Part shown: positions 16,174 to 24,079 of the stretch, piece by piece
Layout: every line of letters starts with the position of its first letter
Position numbering within the stretch: the first letter of the stretch is position 1
NCBI RefSeq assembly: GCF_001701045.1
Contig: NZ_CP016757.1
Span: 2,039,501 to 2,103,500, forward strand
Direction of reading: 5' to 3'
From: Cloacibacillus porcorum
GTDB lineage: Bacteria > Synergistota > Synergistia > Synergistales > Synergistaceae
DNA length: 64,000 nucleotides
Notes under the pieces: model-generated
The model's database searches: none
What the model saw: the letters and a program-made list of their open reading frames with translations, nothing else
What the model was told of the DNA's origin: nothing
Position numbers and translations under genes: made by a program

Positions 16174-17691
16174 TTACCGCGCCTCGCCAACGCTCCTGAG
16201 GAGTGCCGCGCTCTTGACGAACTCGTAAGCCTTTTTGACATCAGGCGCAAGCGGACGGTCGTTGGTGTAAAGCGGAAGCTCCTTACGGAACGCCTCATAC
16301 GCGGCGGCCGTGCCTTTGCCAAGGTTGAATTTCCCCTGCCGTTTACGGAGCTCTATCGCCTGGCAGGCATGAATGAGCTCCATTCCATATATGTACTGGA
16401 GATTTTTCACGATCTGACGCAGATGCTGCACGACCAGCGGCGTGTTGTTCGCGTGGTCCTCTATCGAACCGGAGAGCGAGAGGTAGTCTACTGAGCATGG
16501 GTTTGAGAGATGGCGTATCTCCGTGTCGAGAGAGGCGAAGCATTTCTGTATCGTTCCGAAGCAGTGCGACTGACCGCCGTCATGGCTCAGGAAACGGGGC
16601 AGTTTCGTCAGCTCCGGATTCACCAGTCTCAGCATCCGATAGCAGGACATACGCGACACGTGGCTCAGGACGATGGAGAGCATCTCTATGGCCGTGGCAA
16701 GTGTCGTAGTCTCAAAATTGGAATTTGAGATGATCCGCCTCTCGTCAAGCAGCAGACAGGGGTTGTCATCCGTGCTGTTCATCTGTATGAAGAGGTATTT
16801 CTGGGCGTATTCAAGCGCGTCGCGCAGCGAGCCGTTGATATAGGCAGCGCCCCTGAAACAGAGAGGGTCCTGTACTGGCTTTCCGGGATAGGTTCCGTAG
16901 ATGTCGCTGCCCGCGAGATATTCGCGCATCCGTTCCGCGCTCTTCGCCTGCCCCTCCATCTTACGCGCCGCCATAACGCCGGCCTCAATCGGCGAGGTGT
17001 TGCCGTTGAAGCCTTCAAGCGACAGGCAGGATATTATGTCCCCCATGTCAACGAGCTCCCGCAGCTCTTTTATTGCCAGCGCCGCCTCACCAGCGGAAAA
17101 GGCGCTGGAGCTGACGATCGCAAGCCCGTCCTTCGGGCCGAGCACAACCGGATCAAGTCCGGCGAGCTTGTGCGCCTCGGCGGAGCTCATCCGGCGTCCC
17201 TTATAATTGGCCTCTCCTTCGCCGATCATCACTAGGCCGATATGCGCGAGCGGCGTCAGGTCACCCTCGCCGACGGAACCCTTTTCGGGAACTACGGGGT
17301 GCAGTCCCGCGTTCAGCAGCTCAGCATAACGGCGCGCGACCGCCGGCTGTATCCCGGTATAGCCGAGCAGCAGGCAGTTGAGCCTGACGGCCATCATCGC
17401 ACGTACCTCGGCCTCGGATGCCTCGGGCTCTACGCCGAAAGAATGGCAGTAGATGAGCTTGCGGTTGAAATCCTCAAAAAACTCTTTCGCTATTTTATGG
17501 TCTTTGTTCCAGCCGACCCCGGTATTGAAACCATAGACGGGGACGTCGGCGTCTACCAGTTCGTATACCAATTTACGCGCGGCTTCGAGCTTTGCCTCGG
17601 CCTCGGGGCTGATCTCCACCTGCGCTCCGTTTACCGCAATCTCCCATACGTCGCTGACAGTCAGGTCGTTTCCCGTAAGAACTATTTTCAT
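16174..17691 (-). CDS. Full-length HAL/PAL-like lyase without MIO triad; ergothionase candidate
   Basis: A 505-aa protein, collinear with HAL over its whole length. It has YGFNTGVG (53-60), GSVGEGDLTPLAH (138-150), KDGLAIVSSS (187-196), PVQDPLCFR (272-280), STDDNP (306-311), NSNFE (323-327) and SGSIEDHANN (407-416). HAL has GSVGASGDLAPLAH, so the MIO serine is gone and one residue is deleted; HAL Asn195 in LING is Ser, and Tyr280 of QDAYSLR is Leu. Tyr53, Arg280 and Glu411 are retained. Ergothionase, which eliminates trimethylamine from ergothioneine, is a HAL-family enzyme I recall as working by acid-base chemistry without MIO. The adjacent BCCT betaine carrier, 24 bp upstream, supports that role. 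I chose ATG at 17691 over the TTG before it because GAGAGGGGA is spaced correctly. Confidence 0.8.
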   Translation of the reverse strand: MKIVLTGNDLTVSDVWEIAVNGAQVEISPEAEAKLEAARKLVYELVDADVPVYGFNTGVGWNKDHKIAKEFFEDFNRKLIYCHSFGVEPEASEAEVRAMMAVRLNCLLLGYTGIQPAVARRYAELLNAGLHPVVPEKGSVGEGDLTPLAHIGLVMIGEGEANYKGRRMSSAEAHKLAGLDPVVLGPKDGLAIVSSSAFSAGEAALAIKELRELVDMGDIISCLSLEGFNGNTSPIEAGVMAARKMEGQAKSAERMREYLAGSDIYGTYPGKPVQDPLCFRGAAYINGSLRDALEYAQKYLFIQMNSTDDNPCLLLDERRIISNSNFETTTLATAIEMLSIVLSHVSRMSCYRMLRLVNPELTKLPRFLSHDGGQSHCFGTIQKCFASLDTEIRHLSNPCSVDYLSLSGSIEDHANNTPLVVQHLRQIVKNLQYIYGMELIHACQAIELRKRQGKFNLGKGTAAAYEAFRKELPLYTNDRPLAPDVKKAYEFVKSAALLRSVGEAR

Positions 17692-17715
17692 CAAAAATAT
17701 CCCCTCTCTCCCGAG

Positions 17716-19287
17716 TTATTCCTGGACTTTATCCACGAAGAATACTTTGACAAAGGCGACAACCTGTACGGCGAAGATGAAGAGCACTACGAAACCGGCT
17801 GCCGCTGCAAGCGCTTTGACACCGTCGACGCCCTGCGCGCCGCCGCCGAAGGCCGCCATAATTATCGCGACAATACCGACGGAGATACCCCATATCATCT
17901 TCATCTTTGCCGGAGGCTCCGTCCCGATGGGGACGTCGCGCACGCACATCGAGCCGATGTTGGTGAGCGTCGCGTCGGCGCAGGTGATGAAGGAGGCGAG
18001 GATTACCAGAATATTTACCGGCAGCACGACATAGCCGATTCCGAACGGCAGGTGCTTGAGGAATTCCCAGAGCGCCATGACCGCGCCGCCGCTGTTGATC
18101 GCGCCGACAAGGTCCGCCGCGCCGGTCGCCTGCATGTGCATCGCGCTCGCACCCCAGATGGCAAACCAGATGATGCCGAATATCGACGGAAGGACCCAGT
18201 TGACAATCATGTATTCACGCACCGTCCTGCCGTATGAAAGCATGGCAAGGAAGATGCCGGTAACGGGGGCGTAGCCGACCCAGAAGGCCCAGTCAAAGAG
18301 CGTCCATGAACGGGTGAGCGCCGCGCCGCCGATATCGATCGGGTCAAGGCCCCAGAGCCAGAAGTTGTGCATCCAGGTGGCGAGCCCCGCCGTGCCTATC
18401 CTGAGTATGTAGAGCGTCGGCCCGGTGACGAACAGCAGGACGATAAGCCCGTAATAGAACCAGGCGTTGAGGCTGCCTATTATCTTCAGCCCCTTGTCGA
18501 GGCCGACATATGTCGAGAAGGTAAAGGCGAAGATGATCGCCACGCCGATGCCGATAAAGAGCGGCAGGCTTTCGGCGATACCGTAGGCGCTTTTGAGCCC
18601 GGTGACGGTTAGCGTGATGCACATCGTAAGCCCCGTAGCGAGGCCGATCGTCAGCGCTAGCATCGAAAGGGTGTCAATGACCGCCGAGGCTACTGGGGTC
18701 GTGATTTTGTCGCCAAAGAGCGGTTTCAGCGTCGCGGTTACCGTGAGGCTCCCCCTCTTATGGTAATAGATATAGGCGACGAGCAGGCCGCACATCGCGT
18801 AGATGGCGTAAGGTATAAAGGTCCAGTTATAGTATGTACGGGCCATCGCGAAGATCGCCGCGTTGGTCGTTCCCGGCTCGATTCCGAGGGTGTTCAGCTC
18901 CCCCCAGACGTTGCCGAAGTAAATTACAGGCTCGTTGACGCCCCAGGTGACGATCCCCGTCGCAATACCGCCGGTGAGCGCCATCGCGAACCAGGTCCAG
19001 AAACCGTACTTTGGCTTGGCGTCTTTGCCGCCTATCCTCATGCTGCCGATCTTTGAGAAGCAGGTGACGAATGCGACAAGGACAAAGCTCGCCATGATCG
19101 AGATCTGATAGAGCCACCCGAAGCTGTCGAGAGACCAGAAGAAGAACATGTTGCTGGCTTTCGTGAGCATATCTTTGTTTACGATGCCGACGATGGCCGC
19201 CACCGCGACTACGAGGTAGGCGGGAATAAATACCTCCCAGCGTATCGCCCTCTTCATATCCTCGTTTGAAGACTTTCCAGAATCCAT
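17716..19287 (-). CDS. BCCT-family betaine/carnitine/choline transporter
   Basis: A 523-aa inner-membrane carrier with about 12 hydrophobic segments beginning after a 15-residue cytoplasmic N-terminus. Family signatures are GGIATGIVTWGVNEPV (around residue 107, the glycine-rich unwound helix) and FDWAFWVGYAP...SYGRTVREYM (around 325-350, the Trp-rich substrate-box helix and following loop). BCCT proteins take up quaternary ammonium compounds by Na+ or H+ symport or by exchange. It lies directly upstream of the ergothionase-like lyase in the same run, so uptake of the lyase's betaine substrate, or exchange against a product, is the natural reading. Which betaine cannot be decided from the sequence. 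The long C-terminal osmosensing tail of BetP is absent. Confidence 0.9.
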   Translation of the reverse strand: MDSGKSSNEDMKRAIRWEVFIPAYLVVAVAAIVGIVNKDMLTKASNMFFFWSLDSFGWLYQISIMASFVLVAFVTCFSKIGSMRIGGKDAKPKYGFWTWFAMALTGGIATGIVTWGVNEPVIYFGNVWGELNTLGIEPGTTNAAIFAMARTYYNWTFIPYAIYAMCGLLVAYIYYHKRGSLTVTATLKPLFGDKITTPVASAVIDTLSMLALTIGLATGLTMCITLTVTGLKSAYGIAESLPLFIGIGVAIIFAFTFSTYVGLDKGLKIIGSLNAWFYYGLIVLLFVTGPTLYILRIGTAGLATWMHNFWLWGLDPIDIGGAALTRSWTLFDWAFWVGYAPVTGIFLAMLSYGRTVREYMIVNWVLPSIFGIIWFAIWGASAMHMQATGAADLVGAINSGGAVMALWEFLKHLPFGIGYVVLPVNILVILASFITCADATLTNIGSMCVRDVPIGTEPPAKMKMIWGISVGIVAIIMAAFGGGAQGVDGVKALAAAAGFVVLFIFAVQVVAFVKVFFVDKVQE

Positions 19288-19331
19288 AAGAACATCCTCC
19301 TTTGTTTTTATAATAAAGAGCCGGTTGCTCC

Positions 19332-21575
19332 CTATTTACATTTTGCCGCCGCCGCGATCTTCGCCGGCGTCAGCGGCAGCTCCGTGAGCGACGTTCCGAG
19401 CGCGCGGTTGACAGCGTTCACCACCGCGGCGGTCACTGGTACGGTGCAGACTTCGCCGATGCTCTTCGCCCCGAAGGGGCCGCCGGGCTCGCCGTCCTCA
19501 ATGAGCATCACCTCTACCTCCGGCATATCCGGAGCGTTTACCATGTGATATTTGTCAAAGTTATCCGCCTTCGGTATTCCCTCGGCGCTGTAATCAAGCT
19601 CTTCGCAGAGGGCCATGCCGATGCCCATCTGCACGCCGCCGTATATCTGTCCCTCAACAAAGCTGCGGTTGATAGACTGGCCGATGTCGTGCGCCGCAAG
19701 GTAGCGGTCCACCTTCACAAGGCCGGAGAGCCTGTCGACCGTTACCTGCGCGAAGTGTACCCCAAAAGAGGCGGGGTTGTTCTCCGGGGCGTGTTCGTAA
19801 TGGGCCTCGATCGAGCAGCGCTTTTCGCGCATTATGCGCCGCACCGCTTCGCCGATCTCTATTTTATCTCCGCCCGCGGCGAGGACGCCGTCGTGAAGCT
19901 CCACGGAGGTGTCGTATATCTCGGAGGCCTTCGCGCAGAGCAATTTAACCGCCTCCTCGGAGACGAGGCGCGCGCATTCGCCGCAGACGTAGATCACGCG
20001 GCTGGCCTGGCATCCGGCGTCGTAGGAGCTGAAGTTCGTATCGCCTTCGGTGACGGTGATCCGCGAAATATCTATCCCCGTCGTCTCGGCGACGATCTGG
20101 GCCAGCGCAGTCGTCGTTCCGTTGCCGAGCTCGTGGATCGCCGTGCGCAGGATCGCCGAACCATCCTCAAGGATACGCAGAGACATCTGCGTCATATCAT
20201 GGTATATGGTCTTGTAGTAACCGTTGCCGTGCGTACAGCAGGCAAAGCCCGCGCCGGTGGCGTAGCGTCCGTCGGCACTCAGCCGCGGCTCGCGGCATTC
20301 GTCCCAGCCAAAGCGCCGCGCTCCCTCTTCGAGACATTCGATGACGCGGGCGTGGCCGATATTCGACGCGCCGCTGGGGTCGGCGTCGCCGTCGTGCACA
20401 AGGTTTTCAAGGCGGAAGCGCAGCGGGTCGAGGCCGAGCCTGCGGCACATAAGGTCCGTGTGGATCTCGGTTATCGTGTGGATCTGCGGCGAACCGTAGC
20501 CGCGGCAGGCGCCCGCCGGAGTCGTGGAGGTGCGCACTGTGCGTCCCTCAAAGCGCAGCGCCGGAATGCGGTAGAGGCGCGAAGCCTTTTTCCCCATCGC
20601 CATCATCACCTTTTTCGTTCCGGTCAGGTAGGCTCCGGCGTCGGCCGTTATGTCGAATTTACGCGCGAGGATACGTCCCTCGCCGTCGAGCGCCGTCGTG
20701 ACGCGGCCAAGCGCCGCAGCGCGCGTGCGCGTCGCGGCCATCGTCTCGCCGCGGTTCGTGTTGATAAATACGGGACGGCGCAGCTTCCAAGCAGCCCAGG
20801 CGCAGAGAGGTTCAAAGACGCTCTCTTGTTTGCCGCCGAAGGTCCCGCCCATGTTCGCCTTGATGACGCGGATCTTCGAAAGCGGCAGAGGCAGCACCTG
20901 CGCCACCGCGTGCTGTACGCCGAAGATTATCTGGCAGGGCGTGTGGATCTCGATAACCCTTTCCGGGCGCGGAATGGCGAGGACGCAGTGCGTCTCCATC
21001 GCCGCGTGATGTATCTTAGGCGTGTATATTACGTCGCTTTCGATGTGCGCGGCGGCGGCGAAAGCGCCCTCGACGTCGCCGTACCCGAGGCTGCCGGGGA
21101 AGGAGCGCTGTCCATCCTCATGGAGCATATGCGCCATCTCCTGCGCCTCGCTCAGGCTGACGACCGCGGGGAGCGGCTCGTACTCCACACTTATCTTTTG
21201 CAGCGCAGCGCGGGCGCTCTTTTCGTCTTCCGCAAGGACAAGGCCGATGCGGTCGCCCACGTGACGCGCGTGTCCCGTGAGGACCGTCTCGTCACGAAAA
21301 TCGTTCTGTCCGGGGAACCATTCGCCGCTGTTGTATTTATTGTCCGGCGCCTCCCTGAAGGTCAGTATCGTCACGCCCTCAATCTTTTCCGCCTCCGCGG
21401 TATCGATCTCCTTTATGAGCGCGTTGGCCCGCGTGCTGAGAAGCGGGATGCCGACCAGCGTGTCCTGCGGCAGAGAATCGGCGAGATAGTCATACCTGCC
21501 GCGTACCTTATCGGCGGAATCTTCGCGGATCACCCGTTTGCCAATATACTTAAACTCATCTTTTTTCATCTGCAT
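19332..21575 (-). CDS. Molybdenum hydroxylase large (molybdopterin) subunit (system B)
   Basis: A 747-aa catalytic subunit, the same length as system A but clearly diverged. Motifs are GRYDYLADSL near the N-terminus, NMGGTFGGKQ (Mo-pterin loop), GACRGYGSPQ, HELGNGTTTALAQI, IGQSINRSFVEGQIYGG and FGAKSIGE with the active-site Glu at 708. The start is the ATG at 21575, inside the end of the FAD gene, because GGAGGAGG lies 5 nt before it; the longer reading adds 12 unlikely residues. It overlaps the upstream FAD subunit by 10 bp. The gene order is small-medium-large here but small-large-medium in system A, so the two systems are not a simple recent tandem copy. Confidence 0.9.
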   Translation of the reverse strand: MQMKKDEFKYIGKRVIREDSADKVRGRYDYLADSLPQDTLVGIPLLSTRANALIKEIDTAEAEKIEGVTILTFREAPDNKYNSGEWFPGQNDFRDETVLTGHARHVGDRIGLVLAEDEKSARAALQKISVEYEPLPAVVSLSEAQEMAHMLHEDGQRSFPGSLGYGDVEGAFAAAAHIESDVIYTPKIHHAAMETHCVLAIPRPERVIEIHTPCQIIFGVQHAVAQVLPLPLSKIRVIKANMGGTFGGKQESVFEPLCAWAAWKLRRPVFINTNRGETMAATRTRAAALGRVTTALDGEGRILARKFDITADAGAYLTGTKKVMMAMGKKASRLYRIPALRFEGRTVRTSTTPAGACRGYGSPQIHTITEIHTDLMCRRLGLDPLRFRLENLVHDGDADPSGASNIGHARVIECLEEGARRFGWDECREPRLSADGRYATGAGFACCTHGNGYYKTIYHDMTQMSLRILEDGSAILRTAIHELGNGTTTALAQIVAETTGIDISRITVTEGDTNFSSYDAGCQASRVIYVCGECARLVSEEAVKLLCAKASEIYDTSVELHDGVLAAGGDKIEIGEAVRRIMREKRCSIEAHYEHAPENNPASFGVHFAQVTVDRLSGLVKVDRYLAAHDIGQSINRSFVEGQIYGGVQMGIGMALCEELDYSAEGIPKADNFDKYHMVNAPDMPEVEVMLIEDGEPGGPFGAKSIGEVCTVPVTAAVVNAVNRALGTSLTELPLTPAKIAAAAKCK

Positions 21576-22408
21576 CCGGCCTCCTCCGCCCGCCTTCCCA
21601 GCAGTACGCATATATCCTGCGCGAGCGCGCGCAGCGCCGACTGTTTGTAGGGCAGCGTAGATCTTCCCGGTATCGCCTCGGCGGCGAGCCCGCAGAGCTC
21701 TTCCGGCAGTTTTTGCGCGAAATTAGGCGTATTGAGCGCTGCCTCCGCGCCGGCGCACCTTCTCGCTGCCGCGCCCAGCGTTCCCACATAGACCCGCGCC
21801 TCTTTATAAAGGCCGTTTTCGCGGCGCGCGGAGACGGCGATGTTTATTCTGGAGATGCTGACCTGGCTGCGGCTGCCGATCTTTAAGAAGGCCGATATCC
21901 GTCCATCGTCAGCGGGAATGAGAAACTCCTTGATGATCTCGCCCTCGGAAAGGCTGTTTTTGTTTCTTCCCACAATCTCCTCGACGGAGGCCCGCCGCTC
22001 TCCGCAGGGTGAGGCGATGACGACCGCCGCGCCCAGCGCGGCAAGCGGCGCGGGGGTATCCGCGGCGGGAGAGGCGTTCGCAACATTGCCGCCGACGGTG
22101 GCGCGGTTCCTTATCTGTTCGGAGCCCATCACATAGGCGGCGTCGGCCAGAGCCGCGGCGTATCTGCGCACGATGTCGCTGCCGTGCAGCGCCGTCATCG
22201 TCTCCATCGCGCCGATGCGAAGATATCCGCCTTCAACGGAAATGCCCCTCAATTCGGCTATCCGCGAGATATCGGCCACCGCCGCGCCGGGGGCGAGCTT
22301 TCCGTGGTTCTTTATTATCCAGTCGGTGCCGCCCGCGAGAAATTCCATTCCCGGACGGTATGCCGAAAAGAGTTCTTCCAAAGTGCAGGGACGTTCGAGA
22401 CCGCTCAT
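21566..22408 (-). CDS. Molybdenum hydroxylase FAD subunit (system B)
   Basis: A 280-aa FAD-binding subunit of the CoxM/XdhB type. It has FLAGGTDWI near residue 23 and SEQIRNRATVGGNVANASPAAD near 95-117, the standard FAD-contacting stretch with ASPxxD. It has no 4Fe-4S insert, in contrast to the system A equivalent, so electron flow here should be the usual 2Fe-2S to FAD oxidation. The start overlaps the stop of the 2Fe-2S gene (ATGA-type), showing translational coupling. Confidence 0.9.
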   Translation of the reverse strand: MSGLERPCTLEELFSAYRPGMEFLAGGTDWIIKNHGKLAPGAAVADISRIAELRGISVEGGYLRIGAMETMTALHGSDIVRRYAAALADAAYVMGSEQIRNRATVGGNVANASPAADTPAPLAALGAAVVIASPCGERRASVEEIVGRNKNSLSEGEIIKEFLIPADDGRISAFLKIGSRSQVSISRINIAVSARRENGLYKEARVYVGTLGAAARRCAGAEAALNTPNFAQKLPEELCGLAAEAIPGRSTLPYKQSALRALAQDICVLLGRRAEEAGCR

Positions 22409-22878
22409 CTATCCCCGCCTCCCAGCAGCGCCGCCGCCTTTTCAACGGCATTCACGATGGGGATGTATCCCGTACAGCGGCAGATGTTGCCCGCGAGCGC
22501 ACGTTTGATATCGTCGCGGCTCGGGCGGGGATTTTTCAGCAGCAGGGCCTTGGCGGACATTATCATGCCGGGGGTGCAGAAGCCGCACTGCACGGCGTCG
22601 CAGTCGATAAAGGCCTGCTGTATCACGTCAAGTTCGCCGTTTTTCTCAAGCCCCTCGATCGTCGTCACCGAACAGCCGTCGGCCTGAACGGCGGGCACAA
22701 CGCAGGAGCAGACGGCCTCGCCGTCGAGCAGCACCGTACAGGCGCCGCACTCCCCCGCGCCGCAGCCCTCTTTCACGCCCGTGAGTCGGAAGTTGCCGCG
22801 CAGCATATCGATCAGCCGCGTGTCGGCGTCGACCTCCGCCGTTTTTGTCTCTCCATTAAGGTTCAATGAAATCCGCAT
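22405..22878 (-). CDS. Molybdenum hydroxylase 2Fe-2S subunit (system B)
   Basis: A 157-aa subunit with CGAGECGACTVLLDG and the C-terminal CGFCTPGM...CRCTGY clusters, as in all small subunits of this family. A GAGGAGAG site precedes the ATG. The 82-bp gap to the upstream lyase alpha-2 stop has no obvious terminator, so it probably belongs to the same transcript as the lyase pair. Confidence 0.93.
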   Translation of the reverse strand: MRISLNLNGETKTAEVDADTRLIDMLRGNFRLTGVKEGCGAGECGACTVLLDGEAVCSCVVPAVQADGCSVTTIEGLEKNGELDVIQQAFIDCDAVQCGFCTPGMIMSAKALLLKNPRPSRDDIKRALAGNICRCTGYIPIVNAVEKAAALLGGGDR

Positions 22879-22960
22879 TATTCTCTCCTCGTAATAACCA
22901 ACACATCGAAGCCACCTGCCGGTATCCGCACGGCGGGGCTCCGTTCCGCAAACGCCGCGA

Positions 22961-24064
22961 TCAGAGCGCCAGGAGTTTTCCCGTCAGCTCCACGGCGTAG
23001 TAAAACTTACGGGCGGCGGTGAAGCTGAATTCCACATGGTCCTCCTGACCGCCCTTCGTCGGTATGGAATCCGCGCTCACCTGCATGGCGCAGGTTTTTA
23101 TCTTATTCAGCAGGTGGCGGGCCTCGCTCTTCGCAAGGCCGCCGGTCTTTTCATGGAGGCCGTTCGCCAGCTCGGCAATGACGGTGTTCATCATGTCCAT
23201 CGCGTAGCCGACCTGCGTATTGCTGCAGTTGCAGCCCATCACCGCCTCATAGCCGCCTTCGGGCAGTTCAAAGAGCAGCGGGTTGTCGCAGGAGATATTG
23301 TTTTCCCTGTTAAGAACGCCCTTCGTGAAGCCTATGACCTCGCGGCAGCCCTCATAGAACTCAGGCAGCTCCCCGCCGGAGGAAAGACGCGCCTCGATCC
23401 CCGCCGACAGCTCCTCAAAGCGCAGGAAGGCAAGCACAGCGATCGCCTGCGTCATCGTCGAACCGTTCATCTGCGCAAGGACCTCTTTGCATTCAAGCGT
23501 AAAGCTCTCCGCCAGTCCCGCAAGGCGCAGCGCCTCACGCGAGGGGAGAAGATTTCCGCGATAGTAGGCCTTCGCCTCGTCGAGCCCCGCTACCGTCATA
23601 ACGTTCTGCGCGAGCGGCCCTAGGTCGGAGAGTCCCGTCGAGCCCTCGCTGTGCACGGCTGGCGCGACCTTGGCGTTATATATGGAGAGTATCCTCTCAA
23701 TAAGCTCAGGGCGCACGCCGCTGTAACCACGCGCAAGCACGTTGGCGCGCAGCAGCAGCGAGGTCAGCGTCACTTCGGGCGGCAGATATTCCCCCATACC
23801 CGCGGCGTGCGGATACGGCAGGGTCTTGTTCCATTCGATATGTTTTTCGGGCGGCACCACCACGTCTTTGAGATTGCCGAGGCCAGTGTTGACGCCGTAG
23901 ACTACGGGAGCGTCCTTCTCCATCCAGCGGTCGATCTGAGCGCGCGTGGCGCGGCAGCGCGCGGAGGCCTCTTCGGAGAGAGCTACCCGCGCCTCTTTAT
24001 CGGCCGTTATCCGGCCGATCATGTCCAGTGTAAGGCTGTTTCCATCTATATAGTAAAGACTCAT
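22961..24064 (-). CDS. HAL/PAL-like lyase, alpha component, MIO triad absent (copy 2)
   Basis: A 367-aa paralog of the protein at 2387. Key segments sit at the same numbering: YGVNTGLG (56-63), GSTGLSDLGP (141-150), QMNGST, CDNPLLF, GCNCSN and DSIPTKGGQEDHV near the C-terminus. Again the MIO Ala-Ser-Gly is replaced by Leu-Ser with the Gly missing, and Phe of the HAL GGNFHG segment is replaced within a GCNC pattern. Conservation of these departures in both copies argues for selected function rather than decay. It lies 15 bp downstream of beta-2 and upstream of Mo system B. Confidence 0.82.
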   Translation of the reverse strand: MSLYYIDGNSLTLDMIGRITADKEARVALSEEASARCRATRAQIDRWMEKDAPVVYGVNTGLGNLKDVVVPPEKHIEWNKTLPYPHAAGMGEYLPPEVTLTSLLLRANVLARGYSGVRPELIERILSIYNAKVAPAVHSEGSTGLSDLGPLAQNVMTVAGLDEAKAYYRGNLLPSREALRLAGLAESFTLECKEVLAQMNGSTMTQAIAVLAFLRFEELSAGIEARLSSGGELPEFYEGCREVIGFTKGVLNRENNISCDNPLLFELPEGGYEAVMGCNCSNTQVGYAMDMMNTVIAELANGLHEKTGGLAKSEARHLLNKIKTCAMQVSADSIPTKGGQEDHVEFSFTAARKFYYAVELTGKLLAL

Positions 24065-24079
24065 CGCTGCCGCTCCCCT

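Noticed and set aside
16174-17691. Calling this gene hutH (histidine ammonia-lyase)
   Set aside because: The MIO triad is missing and no other Hut gene is present; the BCCT neighbour points to a betaine substrate.
19545-21650. 701-codon open frame opposite the system B molybdopterin gene
   Set aside because: Same reason: antisense shadow with no recognisable domain.
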